Program-made: the position numbers and the translations under genes
NCBI GenBank assembly: GCA_002502215.1
Contig: DAPT01000096.1
Coordinates: 1 to 16,795, forward strand
Length of the DNA stretch: 16,795 nt
Reading direction: 5' to 3'
From: Euryarchaeota archaeon UBA124
Lineage (GTDB): Archaea > Thermoplasmatota > Poseidoniia > Poseidoniales > Poseidoniaceae
Part shown: piece by piece, positions 1 to 7,087 of the stretch
Numbering within the stretch: position 1 is the stretch's first letter
Layout: every line of letters starts with the position of its first letter
The notes under the pieces: model-generated
The model's database searches: none
Told to the model about the DNA's origin: nothing
Seen by the model: the letters and a program-made list of their open reading frames with translations, nothing else

Positions 1-2157
1 GCAGACCCAGGTGTTGATGCATTGTGGCAGAAGCTCTCGTCTTTGGTCGGATTTGAGGCCCGAGCGCCGATGGAAATCGTTGGTGAGCGAAAAGGTGTCA
101 TTCCACCGGAACGTGTCCATTACCTCTCTGATATTGCTGCAACCATTCGAACCTATCATGAAGAAAACACAGCCATTGCTCAGAAACTTCGGTTGTGCCA
201 ACATCTTGAATCCGCAAAACAACACGTTCCATCCATTGCCAAGGATGTGGACAATCAAATCTCAGAACTCCTCGAAGAGATTGAAACGGCTCGTGAAGAT
301 CTTGCAAACTATCGAACCTTGGCTGATGAGTACCGAAGTGGAGAATATACCTACCACGTTCGAGGCAAGCCGTTCTCGGTTCAAACGACAACAGAGTCCC
401 TTGCTCACTCGAATATTTCTCGTGTAGCACTACCGACGTTTGCTGATGACGGTGAACTGTTTGAATGGCTGAGCAAAGAAAACGCTCCTGGTCATTTCCC
501 ATACACTGCAGGTGTGTTCCCATTCAAGCGAACCGACGAGTTGAGCGCTCGAATGTTTGCTGGTGAAGGTGAACCCGAACGAACCAACCGACGATTCCAC
601 TACCTCAGTCAAGGACAAGACTACGTTCGATTGTCAACTGCATTCGACTCTGTCACGCTCTATGGTCGGGACCCTGCACTGCGCCCAGATATCTGGGGCA
701 AGGTCGGAAACTCTGGCGTGAGTATTGCAACCTGTGATGATGCCAAGCGACTCTACTCGGGATTCGATCTCTGTGATCCCAACACATCTGTTTCAATGAC
801 CATCAATGGTCCAGCACCGATCTTGCTAGCTTTCTTCCTCAATGCTGCCATCGACCAGCAAGTCGAGAGGTACCTCGAAGAACAAGGCAAGGCTATCGAA
901 CCACTCGATGTTGCATATCGCGGAGAGTTGCCAGAAGGTCACAATGGATTCGGTCTTGGCACTGTAGGAAGACGTGGCGATGAAATGGTCGATGCAGAAA
1001 CGTATGCTGAAATCAAGGCAAAAACACTCTCAACGGTACGTGGAACAGTACAAGCAGACATCCTCAAGGAGGACCAAGCACAGAACACGTGTATCTTCTC
1101 GACTCCGTTTGCACTCAAACTCATGGGTGATGTTCAGCAATACTACATCGACCACAACGTTCGCAACCACTACTCCGTTTCCATCAGTGGATATCATATC
1201 GCAGAAGCAGGTGCAAATCCAATTACACAACTCGCTCTTACGCTCGCAAATGGTTTCACGTACGTCGAATACTATCGAAGTCGAGGCATGGACATCGACA
1301 AGTTTGCACCAAACCTCTCCTTCTTCTTCAGCAATGGATTGGATCCTGAATACACCGTTATTGGTCGTGTTGCTCGACGTATCTGGGCAGTAGCCATGCG
1401 TGACTTGTATGGAGCCAACGAGCGCTCTCAGAAACTGAAATATCACATCCAAACCTCTGGACGTTCGCTCCACGCCCAAGAGATTGACTTCAACGACATT
1501 CGTACAACCTTGCAAGCACTGCTCGCTATCCAAGACAATGCCAACTCATTGCACACCAACGCTTACGACGAAGCCATCACAACGCCGACCGAAGAATCCG
1601 TACGACGTGCATTGGCCATCCAGCTCATTGTCAACAAAGAATCAGGATGGACCAAGACCGAGAATCCACTACAAGGTGCATTCATCGTTGATGAACTCAC
1701 CAATCTCGTTGAAGCAGCTGTTCTTGAAGAATTCGAAGCTATCTCTCGACGTGGGGGTGTTCTTGGTGCAATGGAGACCATGTACCAACGTGGAAAGATT
1801 CAGGATGAGTCGATGTATTACGAGCATCTCAAACATGATGGAACACTTCCAATCATCGGTGTCAATACCTTCCAAAATCCAAACGCACAAGTCTTCGATG
1901 AATCAAGTGCAGATGATTTTGAAATGGAATTGGCACGAGCAACTCCTGAAGAAAAGCAAGCCTGTCTTGAGCGAACCGAAGATCGTCAAACCAAGGAAGG
2001 CGATGCTACAACAGCCGCTCTCGCTCAACTTCAAGAAGTTGCACGAACAGGTGGAAACGTCTTCGAAGAGCTCATGGAGACGGTCAAGGTTGCGAGCCTA
2101 GGACAAATCACTGATGCATTGTTCCGTGTTGGTGGGCAATACAGAAGAAATATGTAA
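1..2157 (+). CDS. icmF: Fused isobutyryl-CoA mutase (IcmF), C-terminal part, 5' end off window
   Basis: The frame is open from base 1, so the gene begins upstream; 718 residues are visible. IcmF carries a B12-binding domain, a MeaI-type GTPase chaperone and the mutase barrel in one chain. It interconverts isobutyryl-CoA and butyryl-CoA with adenosylcobalamin, and some members act on isovaleryl/pivalyl-CoA. The first ~110 residues resemble the end of the GTPase domain and the linker. The rest matches the IcmF mutase domain as I recall it: MFAGEGEPERTNRRFHYLS, STAFDSVTLYG, GNSGVSI, SMTINGPAP, KEDQAQNTCIF, SGYHIAEAGANP, SFFFSNG, YHIQTSGRSLHAQEI, NDIRTTLQAL, TNAYDEAITTP and the terminal GGQYRRNM. 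The Gln in AQNT lies where methylmalonyl-CoA mutases have the carboxylate-binding Arg, which argues against methylmalonyl-CoA as substrate. The B12 and GTPase domains are inferred, not seen. A T6 run at 2187-2192 could end the transcript. Confidence 0.93.
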   Translation, partial: ADPGVDALWQKLSSLVGFEARAPMEIVGERKGVIPPERVHYLSDIAATIRTYHEENTAIAQKLRLCQHLESAKQHVPSIAKDVDNQISELLEEIETAREDLANYRTLADEYRSGEYTYHVRGKPFSVQTTTESLAHSNISRVALPTFADDGELFEWLSKENAPGHFPYTAGVFPFKRTDELSARMFAGEGEPERTNRRFHYLSQGQDYVRLSTAFDSVTLYGRDPALRPDIWGKVGNSGVSIATCDDAKRLYSGFDLCDPNTSVSMTINGPAPILLAFFLNAAIDQQVERYLEEQGKAIEPLDVAYRGELPEGHNGFGLGTVGRRGDEMVDAETYAEIKAKTLSTVRGTVQADILKEDQAQNTCIFSTPFALKLMGDVQQYYIDHNVRNHYSVSISGYHIAEAGANPITQLALTLANGFTYVEYYRSRGMDIDKFAPNLSFFFSNGLDPEYTVIGRVARRIWAVAMRDLYGANERSQKLKYHIQTSGRSLHAQEIDFNDIRTTLQALLAIQDNANSLHTNAYDEAITTPTEESVRRALAIQLIVNKESGWTKTENPLQGAFIVDELTNLVEAAVLEEFEAISRRGGVLGAMETMYQRGKIQDESMYYEHLKHDGTLPIIGVNTFQNPNAQVFDESSADDFEMELARATPEEKQACLERTEDRQTKEGDATTAALAQLQEVARTGGNVFEELMETVKVASLGQITDALFRVGGQYRRNM

Positions 2158-2345
2158 AGTATCCATCAAAGCACAAGGTGTTGATATTTTTTGAAAGGAT
2201 TATCTTGCTACTGGCTGAAATAATTGATTCTGAAACATCGAAAAAGGTCCAGAAATCGACACATTTGACCCACAAACAAAGCGAAGACAATATATCCTCA
2301 TTGGTAATTGGCAACCGGAGAGGGATCTCTTCTCTTGTGAAAATC
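2158..2345 (+). promoter_or_regulatory. Intergenic region with T-run and TATA-like box upstream of phosphatase
   Basis: This 188-base gap is visibly more AT-rich than its flanks. It holds a T6 run at 2187-2192, consistent with an archaeal oligo-T terminator for the mutase gene. A TATA-like AATATATC at 2289-2296 would start transcription near 2318, about 28 nt before the phosphatase ATG at 2346. The phosphatase frame stays open upstream to a GTG at 2178, but the 56 extra codons look compositionally like spacer. I see no RNA gene here. Confidence 0.35.
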
Positions 2346-3512
2346 ATGGGATGCAAATTGGACCTTCCTTTGGGCCCATCCTTTAGGGATGCACACATCG
2401 AAGCGGACTTGCAAGCAAGACTGGATGAAGGCCGTAATGTTTGGGCCATCGGTGATGTTCACGGACACCTTGGAACGTTTCGGGCACTTATGCATCGGTT
2501 GAAATTGAATCCAGAAGACCGAGTTGTCTGCCTCGGAGATATGATCGATCGTGGACCAGATTCTGCTGGCGTAATCGATTTCATACGAACGCATCCGCAA
2601 ATCATCTGTTTGAAAGGAAACCATGAGTTGATGGCCATTTCATCACTACAGGACGACGGGAGTGTTGAATTGTGGCAACCTTGGCTGGTTCGTGGAGGAA
2701 GATCAACCTGGGGTTCTTACATTGTCCGAGCTGAAGGTGACCTTTACGATGCAAAGAAACAATTCGCAAGCGATCTTATGTGGATGGACAACCTTCCGAA
2801 TCACATCGTACTCGATGATTTACGTTTGGTCCATGCAGGTTACGATCCCCGCATGCCTCTGGATTTGCAAGGAGACAAAGAACTCCTTTGGATTCGAAAA
2901 CGGTTCTACACCCATGCTTATGCGGTTGATCCTGACCGAACTGTCGTATTTGGGCATTCTACCACAACAAAAGTAGGCCCGAATCCAGGCTATGTTGCAG
3001 AAAGCGATGTTCGCCTGAGCAATGGACGACCAGCTTGGATTGCAATGGATGTGGGCGCCTACAATCACGTCGCACCAGGACTTGCTGCTATCCATCTCAA
3101 GTCGCTTCAAGTCGTCAAGCAGGCAACCCTTCGCTCGGAGCGATGGTTCGATGTTCCTGATTGTCGAGAGGCGATGATTGGCGCACATTTCGGATTGGAT
3201 ATACTCCGGTCTTCACACCGAAGAGAAGCAGTTTCTGCTCTTCGAGCAAAACGTAAACTCAAGATGGCAGGTGTCGTTTTGCAGGAAGATTTAGACGATT
3301 ATGACATGGATTCGATGCCACGCCATGTCATCTTTTCATCAACCGAAACAAAGCAATCGAACAATCGGATTTGGCATGGTCCCGGAACGGACCCCTCCGA
3401 GCAACATCTTCGACTCCCAGGGCCGACAGGATTCAGGATATACCGCCGAGATGTCAACGATTCTACTCTGACCCAACACACGTCCATGAAATTGAAGAGA
3501 ATTCGAGGATAA
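2346..3512 (+). CDS. PP1-like serine/threonine metallophosphoesterase with unknown C-terminal region
   Basis: This is a 388-residue calcineurin-like metallophosphoesterase. The metal-binding signature of the PPP family is in order: GDVHG (residues 36-40), GDMIDRG (64-70) and GNHE (91-94), followed by the His-containing motifs LVHAGYD and VFGHSTTT. The family uses two metal ions to hydrolyse phosphoesters, either on phosphoproteins or on small molecules such as diadenosine polyphosphates; the substrate cannot be read from the sequence. The last ~120 residues, after the phosphoesterase fold, are basic and match nothing I recognise. ATG 2346 was chosen because GDVHG then falls at a normal distance from the N-terminus and a weak GTGA lies 7 nt upstream. 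An in-frame GTG at 2178 would add 56 residues of no recognisable character. No transmembrane segment is seen, so it is probably cytoplasmic. Confidence 0.85.
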   Translation: MGCKLDLPLGPSFRDAHIEADLQARLDEGRNVWAIGDVHGHLGTFRALMHRLKLNPEDRVVCLGDMIDRGPDSAGVIDFIRTHPQIICLKGNHELMAISSLQDDGSVELWQPWLVRGGRSTWGSYIVRAEGDLYDAKKQFASDLMWMDNLPNHIVLDDLRLVHAGYDPRMPLDLQGDKELLWIRKRFYTHAYAVDPDRTVVFGHSTTTKVGPNPGYVAESDVRLSNGRPAWIAMDVGAYNHVAPGLAAIHLKSLQVVKQATLRSERWFDVPDCREAMIGAHFGLDILRSSHRREAVSALRAKRKLKMAGVVLQEDLDDYDMDSMPRHVIFSSTETKQSNNRIWHGPGTDPSEQHLRLPGPTGFRIYRRDVNDSTLTQHTSMKLKRIRG

Positions 3513-3561
3513 TGCTGTTTTCCGGTAAAAATTCATCTTGTTTAGACATATTAGCGAAAGA

Positions 3562-3569
3562 TTCATAAC
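3562..3569 (+). promoter_or_regulatory. TATA-like box, probable leaderless promoter for small ORF
   Basis: TTCATAAC is centred 25.5 nt before the ATG at 3591. That is the usual distance from an archaeal TATA box to the transcription start, so the message would begin at or next to the start codon. No Shine-Dalgarno sequence precedes the ATG. A near-identical box (TTCATAAG) lies upstream of pcna on the other strand. Confidence 0.45.
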
Positions 3570-3590
3570 CGTTGATGTTGATTTCCCTAC

Positions 3591-3755
3591 ATGGCAGAAA
3601 AGGAGCAAAATAGCCAGTCGAACGAGGCTTTCCTTCGGGCAATTCTCAAAACCGTACACAGTCGTAGATACACGTCACTTTATGCTGAAGCGACAGCGAA
3701 GGCAAATGCTGAACTTGATCCTTGGAAAGGTGGATACACATTCTTCTTGCTATGA
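3591..3755 (+). CDS. Small hypothetical protein, 54 aa
   Basis: An ATG-initiated frame encodes 54 residues, beginning MAEKEQNSQSNEAFLRAIL and ending DPWKGGYTFFLL before TGA. I recognise no family. The composition looks like a real protein: a charged, Asn/Gln-rich N-terminus, a central amphipathic stretch (FLRAILKTVHSRRYTSLYAEATAKANAEL) that could form helix, and a hydrophobic C-terminal end. A TATA-like box 25 nt upstream fits a leaderless start. It ends 34 bases before the LysE-family gene and may share its transcript. Competing frames over the same bases (for example 3538-3774) have less protein-like composition. The small size and the lack of a known family keep confidence moderate. Confidence 0.5.
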   Translation: MAEKEQNSQSNEAFLRAILKTVHSRRYTSLYAEATAKANAELDPWKGGYTFFLL

Positions 3756-3789
3756 AAGCACTCAAGAGGAATGATTCAGCCCCATCACC

Positions 3790-4407
3790 ATGGACCTCGC
3801 ATGGGAAGCGATTCTCGCTGCAAGCACGGTCTTTTTCCTCGGAGCGATTTCCCCTGGCCCAAGCCTCTTGATGGTGATTCGTAACACCATCGTTGGTGGA
3901 CGCAGACGAGGCGTTCTTTGTGCTGTGGGTCACGGGATTGGATTTGGTCTCTATGCGGGCGTTGCAATCTTCGGATTGATTGTTCTTCTCGAAGAGGCTC
4001 CTCAAGTCTTTCTTGGCCTGCAGTGGATTGGAATCGTACTCCTTCTTTGGTACGGTTGGTTGATGTGGATGCATGTCGATGATACGCAGATAGGGTCTCT
4101 TGAAGGAGAAGCAAAAGGCTTCTTGGAAGGATTTTCAATCGCCTTTTTCAACCCAAAAATTGCTCTTTTTCTCGTAGCGGTGCTTGCTCAAGTTCTTGAG
4201 TCCGGAATGAGTCTTGAAACGAAGTTGATTATCGGATTCATTGGTATGGCAATCGACATGACGTGGTATATTCTGGTAGCGGTGTTTTTGACTGGAACAC
4301 CGCTGTTGGATTGGTTACGCTCAAACGGTTCTGTGGTGAACAGGATAACTGCTCTCGTTCTCTGGGGTTTTGCGTCGACGGTGATGCTTGGGATTCTCTC
4401 TGGTTAA
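3790..4407 (+). CDS. LysE/RhtB family amino-acid exporter
   Basis: This 205-residue integral membrane protein of the LysE/RhtB superfamily exports amino acids or their derivatives, driven by the proton-motive force. The family signature is near the N-terminus: GAISPGPSLLMVIRNTIVGG, followed by a Gly-rich stretch (GVLCAVGHGIGFGLYAG). About six hydrophobic segments are seen: residues ~6-28, 39-62, 67-90 (ending LLLWYGWLMWMHV), 112-135 (with FFNPKIALF, a typical family motif), 144-168 and 185-204. Length is normal for the family. The substrate cannot be assigned; homoserine/threonine and leucine-type exporters look alike at this level. It follows the small ORF by 34 bases, and its stop codon overlaps the stop of convergent fpg. 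Confidence 0.88.
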   Translation: MDLAWEAILAASTVFFLGAISPGPSLLMVIRNTIVGGRRRGVLCAVGHGIGFGLYAGVAIFGLIVLLEEAPQVFLGLQWIGIVLLLWYGWLMWMHVDDTQIGSLEGEAKGFLEGFSIAFFNPKIALFLVAVLAQVLESGMSLETKLIIGFIGMAIDMTWYILVAVFLTGTPLLDWLRSNGSVVNRITALVLWGFASTVMLGILSG

Positions 4408-5309
4408 CGTTGGCACCTCGGACAGAGAAATGTCGAACGCCCTGATTGCGTGATCCGCTCAATCGTTCCACCACAATCGGCTTTCAAGCAGGGTTGGTCT
4501 TCTCGGTCATAGGCTTGGAAATGATGTCCGAAGTAACCGAGTGTCCCGTTGACATCAGCGAAATCGTTCAGCGAACTGCCTCCTACCTCGACAGCTTGTT
4601 CGAGCACTTGGACAACGTTCTCAACAAGCACATTCAATTTCTTTGTTGGCTTACCATCTTTACGAACCAAGGTCTTGCTTTGCCGTTGTGGATGTATTCC
4701 ACTACGGTACAATGCCTCACATGCATAGATGTTGCCTACTCCAACGACAATTCGCTGATCGAGTAAGGCAACTTTTATGCTCGTCGTTTTCTTTTCAAGC
4801 CGTTGAGCAAGCTGTTTGGCATTCCAATCTCCAAAGGGTTCAGGTCCCAATGATTCCAGCAAAGGATGTATGTTTTCTTCTCCTACTTCGATAAGGTCCA
4901 TGATTCCAAACCGGCGCGGGTCTGTGTAAACAGCAACGCTTCCGTCGTCAAATCGGAATTCAACGTGATCATGCCGTCCATCAAATCCGGTTGCCAAACC
5001 AAATCGTGATGTTTCATCAACATCTTGAGTCATGGCGTATTGCCTCACCTTCTGTGCATCAAAAAGAGTGTACCGGCCCGACATTCCGAGATGAGAGAGT
5101 ATGACTTTCCCATCACTTAGATCTATCAGGAGATACTTCGCTCTCCTTCGAATTGAATCGATCTGGAGACCTTCAACCCGAGAGCAAAAACCTTCAGGAA
5201 ATGGAAAACGAAGGTTTTCTCTGCGAAGAATCACGTTCTCCAAACTCCGCCCAACCATCGCTTGCTCCAGGCCTCTGCGAACCGTTTCAACCTCTGGCAA
5301 TTCAGGCAA
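4404..5309 (-). CDS. mutM: Formamidopyrimidine-DNA glycosylase (Fpg/MutM), TTG start
   Basis: Fpg removes oxidised purines such as 8-oxoguanine and Fapy from DNA and nicks the abasic site. The N-terminal proline is the nucleophile, so the protein must begin Met-Pro-Glu. This fixes the start at TTG 5309, giving MPELPEVETVRRGLEQ, not at an in-frame codon 15 triplets earlier. Also visible are the DNA-contacting Lys58 (RRRAKYLLIDL), HLGMSGRY, VGVGNIYACEAL and GTLGYF. A C-terminal zinc finger has Cys274, Cys279, Cys296 and Cys299, with the conserved Arg291 in GRSTF. The first Cys pair is C-x4-C rather than the E. coli C-x2-C. That spacing, an insertion at ~88-113 and phrases such as YDRE and RITQSGRSTF resemble alphaproteobacterial Fpg as I recall it, suggesting transfer. 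It is the last gene of the nop5-flpA operon. An SD overlaps the flpA stop, and its own stop overlaps that of the convergent exporter. The full length is 301 residues. Confidence 0.93.
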   Translation of the reverse strand: MPELPEVETVRRGLEQAMVGRSLENVILRRENLRFPFPEGFCSRVEGLQIDSIRRRAKYLLIDLSDGKVILSHLGMSGRYTLFDAQKVRQYAMTQDVDETSRFGLATGFDGRHDHVEFRFDDGSVAVYTDPRRFGIMDLIEVGEENIHPLLESLGPEPFGDWNAKQLAQRLEKKTTSIKVALLDQRIVVGVGNIYACEALYRSGIHPQRQSKTLVRKDGKPTKKLNVLVENVVQVLEQAVEVGGSSLNDFADVNGTLGYFGHHFQAYDREDQPCLKADCGGTIERITQSGRSTFLCPRCQR

Positions 5310-5313
5310 TATC

Positions 5314-5321
5314 TCACTTCC
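5314..5321 (-). promoter_or_regulatory. Ribosome binding site for fpg, overlapping flpA stop codon
   Basis: On the minus strand GGAAGTGA matches seven of eight positions of the archaeal consensus GGAGGTGA. It ends 4 nt before the TTG start of fpg. Its last three bases are the flpA stop codon TGA. This strong site supports the unusual TTG start and indicates translational coupling. Confidence 0.75.
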
Positions 5322-6018
5322 TACGAATGATGAAAAGGGCGTGTTGATCTTCAAATCCCGTCAAATTGATGTGTTCAATCAGTTCGACTTCAGCAGAGAG
5401 TCGGGCAACTGCTGTCGCAAAGATGTCTGTATCGCCACCGTCTTGATGTCGCTCACTCGCTGCTTTAAGAGAGAGTAACCCGATTCCGTCTTTGCTCAGG
5501 AATCGGCGAACTGCTGAGAGAAAAATCTCAACTTGGCCAGCCTGGGCAACGTCCTGAAACAACCAATCGATGCGAGATGGCACCAAGACACCCCATGCGT
5601 CGAACTTTCGTGCATCACCCAAAACTGGAACCAAGCCTGGGCGACTCTCAGCCAAATGGGTCAGGTCTCTCAAGCAACGAGGTGCTAAATCAACGGCAAC
5701 CAACCGACCTCGGTGTGTATTTGATGCACCACACAAATGATCGTGCAAATGCGATATCGTGGTCCCGTGGCCTGCTCCTAAGTACAACACGGTCGAACCT
5801 GGTTTTGGAAGAAGATTCGATGGATCCTTTCGAGTGCGCAACAATCCCGCCCCAAGTTTTGAGCGGTTTGGGTCCCACCTACGGTGCTCAACACCGCGAA
5901 ATTTCCGAAGGGATTCACCTCGAACTGCAACCCCAGGGTTTGCATTCACTGTCCACACATTTCTTCCTTCCAACAAAACGTAGTCGGACAGTGGACGAAT
6001 GCGTCGATGATTAGCCAT
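5314..6018 (-). CDS. flpA: Fibrillarin-like rRNA/tRNA 2'-O-methyltransferase
   Basis: Archaeal fibrillarin is the SAM-dependent catalytic subunit of the box C/D RNP. It methylates the 2'-hydroxyl of nucleotides chosen by guide RNA. The protein has 234 residues, a normal length. The N-terminal beta domain is followed by a Rossmann methyltransferase fold. The SAM motif is VLYLGAGHGTTISH (residues 77-90; many fibrillarins have GAASGTT), followed by VAVD (107-110), GDARK (134-138) and FQDVAQ (154-159). SLKA (183-186) carries the catalytic Lys. A short insertion (CGASNTHRGR, 96-105) precedes the second strand. The gene lies 9 bases downstream of nop5, which encodes its direct binding partner. It has an SD spanning the nop5 stop codon, so the two proteins are probably made together. 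Confidence 0.95.
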   Translation of the reverse strand: MANHRRIRPLSDYVLLEGRNVWTVNANPGVAVRGESLRKFRGVEHRRWDPNRSKLGAGLLRTRKDPSNLLPKPGSTVLYLGAGHGTTISHLHDHLCGASNTHRGRLVAVDLAPRCLRDLTHLAESRPGLVPVLGDARKFDAWGVLVPSRIDWLFQDVAQAGQVEIFLSAVRRFLSKDGIGLLSLKAASERHQDGGDTDIFATAVARLSAEVELIEHINLTGFEDQHALFIIRRK

Positions 6019-6022
6019 GTGA

Positions 6023-6029
6023 CCACCTC
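6023..6029 (-). promoter_or_regulatory. Ribosome binding site for flpA, overlapping nop5 stop codon
   Basis: On the minus strand GAGGTGG ends 4 nt before the flpA ATG and shares bases with the nop5 stop TGA (TGAGGTGG). The same layout, an SD over the upstream stop with a 4-nt spacer, recurs at the flpA-fpg junction. Confidence 0.7.
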
Positions 6030-7035
6030 AACGCCTTGGAGGCTTGGGAAATTCCTTGCGGATGGCCTCAACTTTTGCCTCGACTTGGTCAACATCGTCT
6101 TGGCTCATTGGGGTTCCTTCAAAGGCATCCAATCTCGCAGCAATGCTGATTTTTGATGCGAGCATTCGCGCTATTTTACCTCGAATCCATCTCGGCGACC
6201 TCGATATCCATGGGTGCATGAAAATATGCCCGTGTTTGGGTGGTGCGGTTCCGCTGCGAAGATGACTGAAAAATGCCTTCTCAGCTCCAAGAACTTGCAC
6301 CGTCCCAGAGGGAAGGCGAGCAAGGCGGGCACGTCCATGTGCTTCGACGCACAAGCGGGCCGCAAGAAGCGGTCCAACGAGAGTTGATGTGGATGGCAGA
6401 TGCTTTTGTGCCGAAAGACGGATTGCATGTTCCAGTCGATCCAATTGCCGAGCTTGATTGGAAACCATCACCGCCCAATCGTGGAGGGCTTTCCATTCCG
6501 AATCAGAAGGCTGTTCATACGCATCCTCAACTTGCAGGAGTGATGCATAGTCTGACAGGGAGTCAACTTCGCTGAGTTTTCCAGCGACTTGAGAACGATT
6601 GGTCTCAAACCGTGCCGAAGGGAGGAAGAGACCGACCCACTCAACGAGACGCGCCTCCATTGTTAGATGGAGCGTTCGCAGTTCCTCACTCGCTCGTAGA
6701 AGATGCTCCAACCGTCGGTTTGGGTCGGCTGCGGAAATTGCGACCCCCTCCTTTGCAAGCAACAACGCTGCTTCATCGGCGATTTCCATCTGAATCATGG
6801 TTGGTTGTGGCACCTCAAATTCAGGCAACTCATCGGAACCATGTGCAGTTGGCGCAGCTTCTGGGAATCTTTCTGCAAGAACAATCGCCTCAGGCGGCAA
6901 TTGTCCACTAGCCACGAGTTTTAGACGGTCTTTCGCTGCCTGAACTGAAAATCGGGCATTGTTGATCTCAACATCAAGAATGTCGCCGTTTTCGTTCACA
7001 ATGGCTGCTGATTGCCAGGAATACCACAGCCACAT
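6028..7035 (-). CDS. nop5: Nop5/Nop56 family box C/D RNP scaffold protein
   Basis: Nop5 dimerises through a coiled coil, holds FlpA by its N-terminal domain, and binds the L7Ae-k-turn RNA through its C-terminal Nop domain. From ATG 7035 it has 335 residues. The Nop domain is clear: LPSGTVQVLGAEKAFFSHLR, PPKHGHIFMHPWISRSPRW, RGKIARMLASKISIAARLDAF. The central part (SEWKALHDWAVMVSNQARQLDRLEHAIRL) fits the coiled coil. The protein ends at KEFPKPPRR, so it lacks the long Lys/Glu-rich tail of many archaeal Nop5 proteins. ATG 7035 is preferred over the in-frame GTG at 7080. It has GGAGAGTGG seven nt upstream and lies about 31 nt inside the transcript predicted from the TATA box, whereas the GTG would be upstream of the transcript start. 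First gene of the nop5-flpA-fpg operon. Confidence 0.92.
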   Translation of the reverse strand: MWLWYSWQSAAIVNENGDILDVEINNARFSVQAAKDRLKLVASGQLPPEAIVLAERFPEAAPTAHGSDELPEFEVPQPTMIQMEIADEAALLLAKEGVAISAADPNRRLEHLLRASEELRTLHLTMEARLVEWVGLFLPSARFETNRSQVAGKLSEVDSLSDYASLLQVEDAYEQPSDSEWKALHDWAVMVSNQARQLDRLEHAIRLSAQKHLPSTSTLVGPLLAARLCVEAHGRARLARLPSGTVQVLGAEKAFFSHLRSGTAPPKHGHIFMHPWISRSPRWIRGKIARMLASKISIAARLDAFEGTPMSQDDVDQVEAKVEAIRKEFPKPPRR

Positions 7036-7042
7036 ACATCGT

Positions 7043-7051
7043 CCACTCTCC
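7043..7051 (-). promoter_or_regulatory. Probable ribosome binding site for nop5
   Basis: On the minus strand GGAGAGTGG lies 7 nt before ATG 7035. It favours that codon over the GTG at 7080 as the nop5 start. Confidence 0.5.
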
Positions 7052-7087
7052 ACTTGGAATTGAATGTTGTCACGCTCCACTCGAGCC

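Noticed and set aside
1030..1533. 167-codon antisense frame within icmF
   Set aside because: It lies wholly inside a well-conserved gene and has Cys/Val-rich composition typical of shadow frames.
2178..2345. N-terminal extension of the phosphatase from GTG 2178
   Set aside because: The composition is AT-rich and unlike the rest of the protein, it has no recognisable domain, and it contains the likely promoter and terminator.
3518..3530. Near-palindrome TTTTCCGGTAAAA after the phosphatase stop, considered as a terminator hairpin
   Set aside because: Only four A-T pairs can form the stem; too weak to call.
3538..3774. 78-codon frame overlapping the 54-codon ORF
   Set aside because: Its translation has poor protein character, and the competing frame has better start context and TATA spacing.
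5577..6014. 145-codon plus-strand frame opposite flpA
   Set aside because: It is antisense to a fully recognisable fibrillarin gene and has no motif or SD.
7035..7080. Longer Nop5 start at GTG 7080
   Set aside because: It lies upstream of the start predicted from the TATA box and lacks an SD; ATG 7035 has one.
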